A stretch of 64,000 bases of DNA from Prochlorococcus sp. AG-402-I23 (GCA_003216915.1 QCIB01000008.1:1-64000), one strand, 5' to 3'. Positions 1 to 10,370 are shown, numbered from the stretch's first letter. Notes: generated by a model not told the origin, from the letters alone. Translations and numbers: made by a program.

Positions 1-2
1 TA

Positions 3-632
3 CTTGCAAGTGGAGCCATGGGTAGGCCTGCATCATTTAAGGGCGAAGCGGATTTTCTTGGCAAAGGAGTAAGTTATTGTGCTACATGTGATGGCGCTTT
101 TTATAAAAATAGAGAAGTTGCCGTTGTTGGAGTGAACAAGGAGGCAATTGAAGAGGCAACTGTTCTAACTAAATTTGCATCAACTGTGCATTGGATTACA
201 TCAAGTGATCCTAAATCAGATAATGAAGAAGCTATGGAATTGATGGATAATTCAAATATAAAACATTGGAGTAGAACAAGATTATTGGAAATATTGGGCG
301 ATGATATGGGTGTGAATGGGGTTGTTGTAAAAAATAAACAAGAAGAAAATCCTATCAATTTAAATTTAGATGGAGTGTTTGTCTACATGAGTGGTTCAAA
401 GCCGATTACTGATTTTTTAGGGGATCAAATTGCTTTAAAAGAAGACGGAGGAGTTATTGTTGATGACTTTATGTCTACAAACTCTGATGGAGTATGGGCT
501 ATTGGAGATATAAGAAATACACCATTTAAGCAAGCCGTAGTTGCGGCTTCTGATGGATGTATTGCTGCAATGTCAATTGATAGATACTTAAACAGTCGAA
601 AAAATATAAGAGTAGATTGGATTCATTCTTAA
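3..632 (+). CDS. Thioredoxin reductase-like FAD/NAD(P)-dependent oxidoreductase, 5' end outside window
   Basis: Frame is open through the window start (LASGAMGRP...); CATCDGAFYK redox motif and C-terminal GVWAIGDIRNTPFKQAVVAASDGCIAAMSI typical of TrxR family. Confidence 0.85.
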   Translation, partial: LASGAMGRPASFKGEADFLGKGVSYCATCDGAFYKNREVAVVGVNKEAIEEATVLTKFASTVHWITSSDPKSDNEEAMELMDNSNIKHWSRTRLLEILGDDMGVNGVVVKNKQEENPINLNLDGVFVYMSGSKPITDFLGDQIALKEDGGVIVDDFMSTNSDGVWAIGDIRNTPFKQAVVAASDGCIAAMSIDRYLNSRKNIRVDWIHS

Positions 633-654
633 AAATAAATATTGCTTCTTTAAT

Positions 655-936
655 TTAAAGCGGTGTTGCTTCAGAAATATAAGCAACTCCTCCGTAGTAG
701 CTTAAATCGTCCCTAATGTTATCTCTCATTTTATCTATTAATTCTTGCTCACAAAAAACAATTACATGAGCATTTGCTCCTAATCCTGTAAATTCCATAT
801 CTTCAGTAACTACTCTTTCAGGCCCTCTGCCTGTGGCGTGTTTCATAACTGTATATCCAGGAACATTAGCTTTTTCTAATGTTTTTATGATTGCATCTAG
901 TTCTCTTTCACTAAATATCAAGTCTAATCTTTTCAT
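655..936 (-). CDS. sbtB: SbtB-type PII-like protein
   Basis: 93-aa PII-like fold sequence (MKRLDLIFSERELDAIIKTLEKANVPGYTVMKHATGRGPE), directly upstream of sbtA in the -strand cluster. Confidence 0.8.
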   Translation of the reverse strand: MKRLDLIFSERELDAIIKTLEKANVPGYTVMKHATGRGPERVVTEDMEFTGLGANAHVIVFCEQELIDKMRDNIRDDLSYYGGVAYISEATPL

Positions 937-938
937 TT

Positions 939-1937
939 TTATAGAGGGGACAATGGGATAATGTTATTTACTAAACTCATATATATGGGAATGCCAAGAA
1001 CTATATTGAATGGGAAAGTTAGACCTAGTGTAGTTGAAATATAATAACTAGATTTAGCTTCTGGAACTGTCATCCTCATCGCTGCAGGAACTGCTAAATA
1101 AGAGGCGCTTGCACATAAAACCACAAATAAAAGTGAGTTGCCAGGTCCTAAAGATAAAAATCTTGCAACGAAAACACCAATAAATGCGTTAAACAAAGGC
1201 ATAAAAATGGCAAAGCCAATCAAGAACGAACCCGCATTCTTCAGTCTCGGCAATCTTTGAGCAGCGACTATTCCCATATCTAACAAGAAGAAGCATTCTG
1301 CTCCATAGAATAATTGTCCAGTAAAAGGCTCCATTTTTGCAATCCCTGAGGGATTACTGGAAGCAGTGAGAAATCCTACAATTAAGCTTGAGAGCAATAA
1401 ATAAACTGATCCATTCAAAAGTGATTCGTGTAATATTGCGCTTAGATGCATTTTTCTTGATTTTGGTCTATTTTTTGGAGCTGCAAATTTCACAAGTAAT
1501 AATCCAACAATTATTGCAGGAGACTCCATTAAAGCTAAGGCGCCAACCATAAACCCATCAAAGGCTATTTTTTGACTTTCCAAAAAACTTTCTGCGGAAA
1601 TAAATGTAACAGCACTAATTGAACCGTATGCAGCTGCTATTGCGGCTGAATTAAATACATCAAACTTAAATCTTAAAATTAAAAATCCAATCAGCGGGAT
1701 TACAAGTGACATTAGTATTGCAGCACTTAAAGTAGGCAATACTTGATCTGTAAAACCACTTTTCTGTATCTCTATACCTCCTTTAAACCCAATAGCTAGT
1801 AGCAGATATAAAGAGAAGAGTTTAGGTAATGGAGCTGGTATTTCTAAATCAGATTTAAAGAGTACTGATATTGCTCCAATCAAAAAGAAAAGAACTGGCG
1901 GGGCTAATACATTTTGCAGAATTGGATTTATTTCCAT
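939..1937 (-). CDS. sbtA: SbtA-family sodium-dependent bicarbonate transporter
   Basis: 332-aa multi-TM protein with SbtA N-terminus (LAPPVLFFLIGAISVLFKSDLEIPAPLPKLFSLYLLLAIGFKGG). Confidence 0.88.
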   Translation of the reverse strand: MEINPILQNVLAPPVLFFLIGAISVLFKSDLEIPAPLPKLFSLYLLLAIGFKGGIEIQKSGFTDQVLPTLSAAILMSLVIPLIGFLILRFKFDVFNSAAIAAAYGSISAVTFISAESFLESQKIAFDGFMVGALALMESPAIIVGLLLVKFAAPKNRPKSRKMHLSAILHESLLNGSVYLLLSSLIVGFLTASSNPSGIAKMEPFTGQLFYGAECFFLLDMGIVAAQRLPRLKNAGSFLIGFAIFMPLFNAFIGVFVARFLSLGPGNSLLFVVLCASASYLAVPAAMRMTVPEAKSSYYISTTLGLTFPFNIVLGIPIYMSLVNNIIPLSPL

Positions 1938-1943
1938 AAATTA

Positions 1944-3596
1944 CTAGGCTATTTCATTGAGAGCAGTTTCTAAAGCTTCTTTTCTTGTTTCAATAATGCC
2001 TTCAACTCCAAACTTAGCTAATCTATCTTTTACTTTTTCATTAGCACCAGCAACAAATGCTTTTCTGGAATTATTTTTTGCTTCTTGCATCATATCCTCT
2101 ATTGCCAGAGTCGCAGTAACTCCAAGTCGTGGTACATCAGTTATGTCTAGTATCAAAACTTTGTAGTTTCTTACAAGCATCATTCTCTCAGATATGCCTT
2201 TAGCTGCTCCAAAACTAAGTGGTCCTTTAAGTCTAAATAGCATTACCTCGCCGGAACATCTATCTAGAAGTGCTTTTTCATCAGCAGGCAAAGCATTTTT
2301 TCCTTGTTCATCTTCTGATAAAGGATTATCCTCATCCATACCTTCTAGTTGAGTTTCGGTTATTGAATCAATAGTGAGCATATTTGCTATGAAAACACCG
2401 ACTAAAACTGCCCAAATTAAATCCCAAAAAACAGTCATTAAAAGTACGCCGTACATTACCACTGATGTTTTTAAAGATAATTTGTGAGCCCTCCTCAAGA
2501 ATCCCCAATCAATAATATCTAGGCCTACTTTTATAAGAATTCCTGCTAACAATGCAGTTGGTATTTGCTCAGCTAAAGGTCCTGCACCAACTAAAACTAT
2601 CAACAACACAACCGAGTGAACCATACCAGAAATTGGAGTTGATCCTCCTGATTTAACATTTATAACTGTTCTCATGGTTGCTCCTGCTCCAGGTAAACCT
2701 GAAAATAGACCAGCAACAGCATTTCCTATTCCTTGACCAATAAGTTCTCTATCAGAATTATGTTTTGTTTGAGAGATATTGTCTGCTACTAGAGATGTCA
2801 GTAAGGAGTCTATTGCGCCAAGTACTGCTAGGACTAATCCTGCTTTGAAAATAATTGGGAAATATTGATTAAAACTTGGGAAATTTAAAGATGGAATTCC
2901 CCTTGGGATTTCTCCAATTCTATCAATAGCTCCATCTCCAAAAATTAATATTGATATTGGGGTAACTATCAACAGGGCCAAGAGAGGAGAAGGAACCCAC
3001 TGACTTATTTTTCTAGGAGTAAGAAATACTATACCTAGTGTCATTATTGCTACTCCAATAGCAGCACCATTGGGCTGGAAATTTGAAAATACAGTAGTTA
3101 AAGATTCGACCACTCCACCTCGAGTGCTAATTCCAAGTAATGGTCCAATCTGAAGCGCAATGATTATTACTCCAATACCTGACATAAATCCTGAAACAAC
3201 AGAATATGGAACTAAAGTAATATATTTACCTAGTTTTAGAATCCCGAATAATATTTGCAGTAAGCCGCCAATGACTACCGCTGCCATAACTAAAGGTAAA
3301 ATTTGTCCTGCAGAAAGATCTCTTGGAACCCCTACTGCTGCTAAGCCTGCTACTACACCTGCAACAGTTACACTCATGGGACCAGTAGGTCCACTAACTT
3401 GAGCAGGTGTTCCGCCGAATAATGCTGCTAAAAAACCGACTACTACTGCTCCGTATAGTCCATAAATTGCTCCGCCAGGCCCTAACGCAGCATTACCAAA
3501 AGCAAGAGCGAGAGGTAAAGCCACTACTGCAGCCGTGATGCCTCCAAGAATATCTCCTCTTAAATTTTTCAGATGAAATCCATTAATTATTTTCAA
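1944..3596 (-). CDS. SulP-family anion transporter with C-terminal STAS domain (BicA-like)
   Basis: SulP signature (LRGDILGGITAAVVALPLALAFG) and STAS domain (VLILDITDVPRLGVTATLAIEDM); clustered with sbtA/sbtB. Confidence 0.88.
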   Translation of the reverse strand: MKIINGFHLKNLRGDILGGITAAVVALPLALAFGNAALGPGGAIYGLYGAVVVGFLAALFGGTPAQVSGPTGPMSVTVAGVVAGLAAVGVPRDLSAGQILPLVMAAVVIGGLLQILFGILKLGKYITLVPYSVVSGFMSGIGVIIIALQIGPLLGISTRGGVVESLTTVFSNFQPNGAAIGVAIMTLGIVFLTPRKISQWVPSPLLALLIVTPISILIFGDGAIDRIGEIPRGIPSLNFPSFNQYFPIIFKAGLVLAVLGAIDSLLTSLVADNISQTKHNSDRELIGQGIGNAVAGLFSGLPGAGATMRTVINVKSGGSTPISGMVHSVVLLIVLVGAGPLAEQIPTALLAGILIKVGLDIIDWGFLRRAHKLSLKTSVVMYGVLLMTVFWDLIWAVLVGVFIANMLTIDSITETQLEGMDEDNPLSEDEQGKNALPADEKALLDRCSGEVMLFRLKGPLSFGAAKGISERMMLVRNYKVLILDITDVPRLGVTATLAIEDMMQEAKNNSRKAFVAGANEKVKDRLAKFGVEGIIETRKEALETALNEIA

Positions 3597-3819
3597 AGAT
3601 GCTCTCCTTAAAATAAATACTTAACTAGAAGATATTATCTCTTAATGACGTAAATTTGTGAAAAATGAAGATTGTGCAAAATATTTTTGTAACTTTTTTT
3701 GCTCTTACTAAATAAATTTTAGTTAATTTTCCTGAACAAAAGTAGTCTCTGATTGATTTATGTGCGAGGCGAGCGATTAATGTATTAGATAAATATTTTT
3801 CAATTTAAATAATATTCAA

Positions 3820-4821
3820 ATGAATTCGATTATTCGTCCTAGAAGATTAAGAAGAACTGAAGCAATTAGAGAAATGGTTAGAGAAAACCATCTAACCGCA
3901 TCTGACTTTATATATCCATTATTTATTCATGAAAAAGATTTTAAAGAGGAAATTTCAGCAATGCCCGGAACTTATAGATGGGATATTAATGGCTTAATAA
4001 AGGAGGTTACTAGGGCATGGGAATTGGGAATAAGATGTGTGGTTCTTTTCCCAAAAATTAACGATAGTTTAAAGACTGAAGATGGAGCAGAATGTTTTAA
4101 TGAAGACGGTTTAATTCCTAAAGCTATTCGAATATTAAAAAAAGAGATTCCAGAAATGGCAATAATGACAGATGTTGCCTTGGACCCATATTCTTGTGAT
4201 GGTCATGATGGATTAGTTGATGAAACTGGAAAAATATTGAACGACGAAACAATCGAAATTTTAAAAAAACAAGCTTTAACACAAGCAAGAGCTGGAGCAG
4301 ATTTTATTGGCCCTAGTGACATGATGGATGGGAGAGTTGGAGCGATCAGAGCTGCTCTTGATAGTCAAGGATTTAGTGATGTAGGTATTATTAGTTACAC
4401 AGCAAAATATTCATCTGCTTATTACGGACCATTTAGAACTGCTTTAGATTCGGCTCCTAGAGAAAATAGTAAGAAAATAATTCCAGACAATAAGTCTACA
4501 TATCAAATGGACCCTGCCAATTCAAAAGAGGCTTTAATTGAATCTGCATTGGATCAGTATGAAGGAGCTGATATTTTGATGGTAAAACCAGGAATTTCAT
4601 ACTTGGATATTGTTTATAGATTAAGCACTTTTTCAAATAAACCTATAGCTGCATACAACGTTAGCGGGGAGTATTCCATGGTAAAGTCTGCTGCTATGAA
4701 GAACTGGATTAACGAAAAAGATATTGTATTAGAAACCTTGCTTAGTTTTAAAAGAGCAGGAGCAAAATTAATACTCACTTATCATGCTTGTGATGCATCT
4801 GAATGGTTGCAGGATACTTAA
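3820..4821 (+). CDS. hemB: Delta-aminolevulinic acid dehydratase (porphobilinogen synthase)
   Basis: RPRRLRRTEAIREMVRENHLTASDFIYPLFIHE...MTDVALDPYSCDGHDG...MVKPGISYLDIVYR. Confidence 0.97.
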   Translation: MNSIIRPRRLRRTEAIREMVRENHLTASDFIYPLFIHEKDFKEEISAMPGTYRWDINGLIKEVTRAWELGIRCVVLFPKINDSLKTEDGAECFNEDGLIPKAIRILKKEIPEMAIMTDVALDPYSCDGHDGLVDETGKILNDETIEILKKQALTQARAGADFIGPSDMMDGRVGAIRAALDSQGFSDVGIISYTAKYSSAYYGPFRTALDSAPRENSKKIIPDNKSTYQMDPANSKEALIESALDQYEGADILMVKPGISYLDIVYRLSTFSNKPIAAYNVSGEYSMVKSAAMKNWINEKDIVLETLLSFKRAGAKLILTYHACDASEWLQDT

Positions 4822-4884
4822 AAACTCATTATTAACAAAAATTTGGTTTATTCTTAGATTAAGTAATAAATTAACTGCTTTGTT

Positions 4885-5271
4885 TTGAAGTTTTCACAAG
4901 GAGTAAATAGGATTGGTCACATTGCACTTAGAGTAGAGAATCTCGAAAGGGCGAAATCTTTTTATATTAAACTGGGTATGAATTTAGTTTGGGACGATAA
5001 AGATTGGTCTTATTTAGAAGCTGGTAAAGGGAAAGATGGACTTGCATTGTTAGGCCCTAGCTATAAAGCTGCGGGACCTCACTTTGCTTTTCATTTTGAA
5101 AATAAAAAAGAAGTGGAAAATATTCAAAATGATTTAAAAAATTCTGGCGTAAAAGTTGGGCCTTTACATGAACATAGAGATGGAACAGCATCTTTTTATA
5201 TGAAGGATACTGAAGGAAACTGGCTCGAGATGCTTTATGTCCCTTCTGAGGGGATTCAATCAAATGTTTGA
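4885..5271 (+). CDS. Glyoxalase/VOC superfamily protein
   Basis: VOC repeats (IGHIALRVENLERAKSFYIKLGMNLVW...FYMKDTEGNWLEMLY); TTG start. Confidence 0.82.
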   Translation: MKFSQGVNRIGHIALRVENLERAKSFYIKLGMNLVWDDKDWSYLEAGKGKDGLALLGPSYKAAGPHFAFHFENKKEVENIQNDLKNSGVKVGPLHEHRDGTASFYMKDTEGNWLEMLYVPSEGIQSNV

Positions 5272-5285
5272 TTCTTTTTTTTTGT

Positions 5286-7697
5286 ATGAAAGAGAAAAGT
5301 TATTCAAAAAAATCATATTCAGATAACACCTTAGAAGAAAAATCTATAAGCCTTTTAGAGTGGGATTCATTAAAAACGCATTTATCTTCATTCGCCTCAA
5401 CGGAAATGGGTAAACGAGCAATTTTAAGTTTTGGGATTCCTTCAGAATACAAATTATCTAAAAGACTTTTGAATGAAACTGTTGAAATAAATGAGCTAGA
5501 AAATAATTTAGATAAATCAATTAGTTTTTCTGGTGTTTTTGATATTAGTAGAAATATTGAAATTTGTTCCAAGGGAGGTGTAATTTCATCTTCTGAATTG
5601 TTAGAAATAGCGAAAACAATTGCTGCAGCAAGAAATTTAAAAAAAATCTTATTAGATTTTGAACAAAGGCCTTATATTTCATCATTTACAAAAAATTTAA
5701 TTGACCATCAGAATATCGAAACGATTTTTAAAAAAGGCATTGAATCTAATGGAAGGATTTCAGACAATGCTAGTAATGAACTATCTATTCTCAGAAAAGA
5801 ATTATTATCTAAGAAACTTGAAAGAAAAATATTAGTTGAGAAATTTATTCAAAAGAATTTAGCTTATTTGCAAGATACTACTATTGGAGATCGATATGGT
5901 AGGCCTGTTTTAGCAGTGAAAGTTAATTATGTAGATAAATTTAAGGGCATAATTCATGACTCTTCATCTTCAGGAAATACAGTATATTTTGAGCCTGAAA
6001 GTGTAGTAACTAAAGGTAATAAGATTGCTTCTTTAGAGGCTAGGATCACAGCAGAAAAATTCAAATTACTCAAGAAATGGTCCCAAGTTGTTAGTGATAA
6101 TTCAGAAAATCTTATTGAAATGGCATCCATTTTATTGAGATTAGAAAATGCTTTAACTCGTTCACGATATTCGAAATGGATTGGAGGCAAAACTCCTACG
6201 TTTGAGAAAAATCCTATTATTTCTTTAATTGGTTTTTCTCATCCTTTATTGATTTGGGAACATAAGAAAAAAGGAGCCCCTCTCCCAGTGGCTGTCGATT
6301 TTCACATTAATAGAAACATTAAGGTTGTAGCTATTACTGGTCCAAATACTGGAGGTAAAACTGCAGCTTTAAAAGGGTTGGGTTTGTCTTTACTTATGGC
6401 TAGAGCAGGATTATTGATACCCTCAACTAATAATCCTATTATCCCTTTTTGTCCAAATATATATGTGGATATAGGAGATAATCAATCATTAGAAGAGAAT
6501 TTATCTACCTTCAGTGCGCATATATCCCGCATAAAAGAAATATTAGATTCACTTGATAATAAGAAAGGATTATCAGTTGTTTTGTTAGATGAGATTGGAT
6601 CTGGTACAGATCCTCTTGAAGGAAGTGCTCTTGCGATGGCTTTATTAAAAGAATTTGCAAATAAATCTGATATTACTTTAGCAACTACACATTATGGTGA
6701 TATTAAGGCTTTAAAATATAATGATTCAAGATTTGAAAACGTATCAGTTGCTTTTGATGAGGATTCTTTGAAGCCAAAATATATACTCAACTGGGGTATT
6801 CCTGGGAGAAGTAATGCTTTGTCAATTTCAAAGAGAATTGGTCTCGATGAAAGCATACTCAATGAAGCTGCAAACTATCTAAAGCCAAAAGAAGTAGATA
6901 ATATTAACAGTATTATAAAAGGACTTGAGGAAGAGAGGATTAAACAACAAAATTCTGCAGAAGCCGCTGCAGAACTGATTGCAAGGACTGAAATATTACA
7001 TGATGAACTCAAGAGAAATTATGAATATCAAAAAGTAAATGCTGAAAAAATCCAGGAAATTGAAAGGTCTAAATTATCAAAACATATTGTATCCGCAAAA
7101 AAAGAGGTCATAGATTTGATTAAAAAATTAAGAGATAAAAATGTTAATGGAGAGGATACGAGAATTATTGGAAAAAGATTAAAGGAAATTGAGACGGAAC
7201 ATCTAACCCAAAAAAAATTTGAAAAGTCAATATCATGGAACCCTCAGGTAGGAGATTTTGTAAAAATTAAAAGTCTTAATAGTACGGGACAAATTGTAGA
7301 TTTAGATAAAAAAGGTGGTTTTTACGAAGTTAAATGTGGTTCATTCAGAAGCACATTATCTGTAAATGACTTTGAAGGTATTAATGGAGAAAAGCCTCAT
7401 TTCAAAAGGTCAAAAATTGAGATCAATTCTACAAGAGAAGATTTTTCTTTTTCTAAAATTAGAACGAGTAAAAATACAATTGACGTAAGAGGGCTAAGAG
7501 TTCATGAAGCCGAAATAATTATTGAGGAGAAAATTAGAAAATTTCATGGGCCGATATGGATTGTTCATGGAATTGGCACAGGGAAATTAAAAAAAGGACT
7601 AAGAAATTGGTTATCAGGTTTAAATTATGTTGATAAGATTGAAGATGCTGCCAACAACGAGGGTGGACCTGGTTGCAGTATTGCGTGGATAAAATAA
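5286..7697 (+). CDS. mutS2: MutS2 (DNA mismatch repair-like ATPase with C-terminal Smr domain)
   Basis: ABC-type P-loop ITGPNTGGKTAALKGLGL, LLDEIGSGTDPLEGSALA, C-terminal Smr domain (IDVRGLRVHEAEIIIEEKI...IVHGIGTGKLKKGLRNWL). ATG at 5286 preferred over the upstream TTG at 5268. Confidence 0.94.
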   Translation: MKEKSYSKKSYSDNTLEEKSISLLEWDSLKTHLSSFASTEMGKRAILSFGIPSEYKLSKRLLNETVEINELENNLDKSISFSGVFDISRNIEICSKGGVISSSELLEIAKTIAAARNLKKILLDFEQRPYISSFTKNLIDHQNIETIFKKGIESNGRISDNASNELSILRKELLSKKLERKILVEKFIQKNLAYLQDTTIGDRYGRPVLAVKVNYVDKFKGIIHDSSSSGNTVYFEPESVVTKGNKIASLEARITAEKFKLLKKWSQVVSDNSENLIEMASILLRLENALTRSRYSKWIGGKTPTFEKNPIISLIGFSHPLLIWEHKKKGAPLPVAVDFHINRNIKVVAITGPNTGGKTAALKGLGLSLLMARAGLLIPSTNNPIIPFCPNIYVDIGDNQSLEENLSTFSAHISRIKEILDSLDNKKGLSVVLLDEIGSGTDPLEGSALAMALLKEFANKSDITLATTHYGDIKALKYNDSRFENVSVAFDEDSLKPKYILNWGIPGRSNALSISKRIGLDESILNEAANYLKPKEVDNINSIIKGLEEERIKQQNSAEAAAELIARTEILHDELKRNYEYQKVNAEKIQEIERSKLSKHIVSAKKEVIDLIKKLRDKNVNGEDTRIIGKRLKEIETEHLTQKKFEKSISWNPQVGDFVKIKSLNSTGQIVDLDKKGGFYEVKCGSFRSTLSVNDFEGINGEKPHFKRSKIEINSTREDFSFSKIRTSKNTIDVRGLRVHEAEIIIEEKIRKFHGPIWIVHGIGTGKLKKGLRNWLSGLNYVDKIEDAANNEGGPGCSIAWIK

Positions 7698-7737
7698 AAT
7701 TTAAAATACTTAGAAAACAATTTAATAAGCGTATTAA

Positions 7738-8721
7738 GTGCAATTTATTGATCAAGCAAACATTATTCTTAAAGCTGGAAAAGGTGGAAATGGAATAGTT
7801 TCATTTAGAAGAGAAAAATTCGTTCCTGCTGGAGGACCTTCGGGTGGAAATGGTGGCAGAGGGGGTTCAGTTATTTTGATGGCTGATAATAATCTTCAAA
7901 CATTATTAGATTTCAAATTCAAGCGTGAAATAATTGCTGGAGATGGATGTAAAGGAGGTCCTAATAAAAGATCAGGTGCTTCAGGTGAGGATACAATCCT
8001 TAAAGTTCCCTGCGGTACAGAAATAAGGGATATTAAAACCGGCATTATTTTAGGAGACTTAACTAAAGATAAACAGAGTTTAACTATTGCCATTGGAGGA
8101 AGAGGTGGACATGGTAATGCGTACTATTTAAGTAATCAAAATAGAGCCCCAGAATCATTCACTGAAGGGAAAGATGGTGAGATATGGGAGGTTCAATTAG
8201 AACTAAAACTTCTTGCAGAGGTTGGGATTATAGGCCTCCCAAATGCTGGGAAAAGTACTTTGATTTCCGTTGTGTCATCTGCCCGTCCAAAAATCGCAAA
8301 TTATCCTTTCACAACTCTAATACCTAACTTAGGTGTGGTAAGAAAAATTGATGGGAATGGTTGCCTTTTTGCTGATATACCTGGATTAATATCAGGGGCA
8401 GCTGATGGAGTAGGTTTAGGGCATGATTTTTTAAGGCACATCCAAAGAACGAAGATACTTGTTCACTTAATTGATGCAATTTCAGAAAATCCTCTACATG
8501 ATTTTGAGATAATTGAGCAGGAATTAAAAAAATATGGGAAAGGTCTTTTAGATAAAGAGAGGATAATAGTATTGAATAAAATGGAGCTGGTAGATGATGA
8601 TTATTTGAAAATAATTTCAAAAAAGTTAGAAGATTTATCTAAAAAGAAAGTTTTAGTTATTTCTTCATCTTTAAAAAAAGGTTTATCTTCACTGCTTTCT
8701 GAAGTATGGAAAAGGATCTAA
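7738..8721 (+). CDS. obgE: Obg/CgtA GTPase
   Basis: Glycine-rich Obg domain ([16 protein letters not shown]) and G-domain [37 protein letters not shown] start. Confidence 0.96.
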   Translation: MQFIDQANIILKAGKGGNGIVSFRREKFVPAGGPSGGNGGRGGSVILMADNNLQTLLDFKFKREIIAGDGCKGGPNKRSGASGEDTILKVPCGTEIRDIKTGIILGDLTKDKQSLTIAIGGRGGHGNAYYLSNQNRAPESFTEGKDGEIWEVQLELKLLAEVGIIGLPNAGKSTLISVVSSARPKIANYPFTTLIPNLGVVRKIDGNGCLFADIPGLISGAADGVGLGHDFLRHIQRTKILVHLIDAISENPLHDFEIIEQELKKYGKGLLDKERIIVLNKMELVDDDYLKIISKKLEDLSKKKVLVISSSLKKGLSSLLSEVWKRI

Positions 8722-8807
8722 CTTAAATAAAAAATTTTTTTTTTAAAAATTTACTTGATTTAATAATGAAAATTAGTCATAAATAAGATACTTCTTTAAA
8801 ACACAAT

Positions 8808-8990
8808 ATGAATTTCTATACTTGCTTTGATCAAAAAGGGAAAATAATAGCTCGATGTCAAACTATTCAAGATATAGAGGTTTTGAAGAAAATGGGAAGA
8901 CCAATTGTAGAAGTTAAGGAAATGAAAAATGAGGAGTCGGTTGTATGTTCTCTTACAGGAAGTCCATCTGACTTTAATAGAGATTACTAA
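8808..8990 (+). CDS. Conserved hypothetical small protein (60 aa)
   Basis: ATG ORF with coding-like composition followed by a strong terminator. Confidence 0.6.
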   Translation: MNFYTCFDQKGKIIARCQTIQDIEVLKKMGRPIVEVKEMKNEESVVCSLTGSPSDFNRDY

Positions 8991-9005
8991 TAGATTTTAA
9001 AAAAT

Positions 9006-9032
9006 AAAAAAGGGCTCGTAGAGCCCTTTTTT
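9006..9032. terminator. Bidirectional intrinsic terminator between 60-aa ORF and cp12
   Basis: AAAAAAGGGCTC-GTA-GAGCCCTTTTTT perfect 12-bp inverted repeat with A/T tracts. Confidence 0.93.
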
Positions 9033-9056
9033 ATTGTGAATTATCTATAAAAAAAA

Positions 9057-9275
9057 TTAATCATCATAAACAAGACATTCTGGTTCATCTGGGTTGGCAT
9101 CGCAGAATAGCTCCAAAGCATTAGGGTCATGTTTATCCTCTGGATGATGATCCTTATATTCTTCGAGTTCTTTTAGCTCTTCAGTTAAATGTCTGACCTT
9201 TGGAAGATTGCCCTCTGCTTTTGCAGATTCGATTTCCGATTGATCTTTTTTGATGTGTTCGTCAATGGATTTCAT
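9057..9275 (-). CDS. cp12: CP12 Calvin-cycle regulatory protein
   Basis: C-terminal FCDANPDEPECLVYDD motif, acidic/disordered body. Confidence 0.88.
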   Translation of the reverse strand: MKSIDEHIKKDQSEIESAKAEGNLPKVRHLTEELKELEEYKDHHPEDKHDPNALELFCDANPDEPECLVYDD

Positions 9276-9402
9276 TTTAAGCTTTTCATACTTTAGTAGA
9301 CATACATAACATAGTTAATTTCCAATGAAATTGCATTATCTATGAACTAAATAAGTGTTCATTACAACATCATTTTTTTTTCGAAATTGATTTATGTATT
9401 TT

Positions 9403-10347
9403 TTAGGGCTCTAATCTCATTATTTCCTCTAGCGATGGTAAAACTGGGATTAGTTGATTTGGGTTTAAAGGGAATAAAGCTTTGTAGTAATCTTTTTTCC
9501 ATTCATTGTCGAAGCATGTTCTATTTACATTAGATAATTTAAAGAATTTTAATCTCCATTCAATAATCTTTTCGAAACTTGATAGTTCTTGTTCAGTACA
9601 TTTGAAAAGTTTGCTATATATCAATTCCCATCTTATAAGCGTGGGAAAAAGGTAAATATCTGCGTAGGTTAACTCTTCTCCAAATATCCAATCCCCTTTG
9701 TTTTTTTGTAGAAAATTTTCAACTTCATTTAGAGCTGCGAAAAGATTTTGACTTGCTTTTTCGTAAGCTGACTGGTTTCTGGCGAAACCACATTTATATA
9801 CGCCATCATTAATGCTGTTATCAATTAAATCTAAAAATCTTCTATTGCATTCTTTAATAGTACATATCTGATATTTTGATTGAATTTTTATTGAATTTAG
9901 TAGTCTTATAATCTGGGAACTTTCATTAGACAAAATATTTACTTCATCTTTTACAAAACTAATTAAAAGAGGTAATGTCGCTCTAAAAATAATCTTTTTA
10001 TTAGCTTTTTTGTAAAGGTCTGAAAGTCTCATACATCCCTTGATCTTTGTATTGAAAATCCATTCGCCATGCTCAACATCTGCTTTTAAAAAAATAACTT
10101 TAACTTTTTTAGATAAGTGTTTTATTTCGTGGACGAGTAAAGTTCTTTGACACCATGGACAAGAATTGCCTACAAATAAATAAATTTGTCCATTCTCGTT
10201 ATTAATATTGTATTCACTATCAATTGTTATCCCTTTGGGCCTTTTATAATTACCATGTAAATCTGAGGGTGCGAAGCCACTCATTAATTGGGTCCAAAAC
10301 CAAAACCAGAATTTTCTCGTGGCCTTTATAAGGTATTTATTTTGCAT
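9403..10347 (-). CDS. Glutathione S-transferase-like / glutathionyl-hydroquinone reductase family protein
   Basis: YLFVGNSCPWCQRTLLVHEIKHL thioredoxin-fold motif and C-terminal helical GST domain (WIFGEELTYADIYLFPTLIRW). Confidence 0.78.
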   Translation of the reverse strand: MQNKYLIKATRKFWFWFWTQLMSGFAPSDLHGNYKRPKGITIDSEYNINNENGQIYLFVGNSCPWCQRTLLVHEIKHLSKKVKVIFLKADVEHGEWIFNTKIKGCMRLSDLYKKANKKIIFRATLPLLISFVKDEVNILSNESSQIIRLLNSIKIQSKYQICTIKECNRRFLDLIDNSINDGVYKCGFARNQSAYEKASQNLFAALNEVENFLQKNKGDWIFGEELTYADIYLFPTLIRWELIYSKLFKCTEQELSSFEKIIEWRLKFFKLSNVNRTCFDNEWKKDYYKALFPLNPNQLIPVLPSLEEIMRLEP

Positions 10348-10370
10348 AAAATTTTATTTTTAAAGAAAAA

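Noticed and set aside
1957-3402. ORFs 1957..2166 and 3160..3402 (+) opposite the SulP gene
   Set aside because: Antisense shadows; compositional mirror of TM helices.
3764-3775. GCGAGGCGAGCG GC-rich island upstream of hemB
   Set aside because: Too short and without inverted symmetry; no basis to assign a function.
5268-5285. TTG start for MutS2 at 5268 (MILFFC...)
   Set aside because: ATG at 5286 (MKEKSYSKK) is more likely; the upstream residues derive from a poly-T stretch.
8324-8620. ORF 8324..8620 (-) opposite obgE (also 5057, 5300, 5954 and 7896 on -)
   Set aside because: Antisense to strongly conserved genes with no homology signature.
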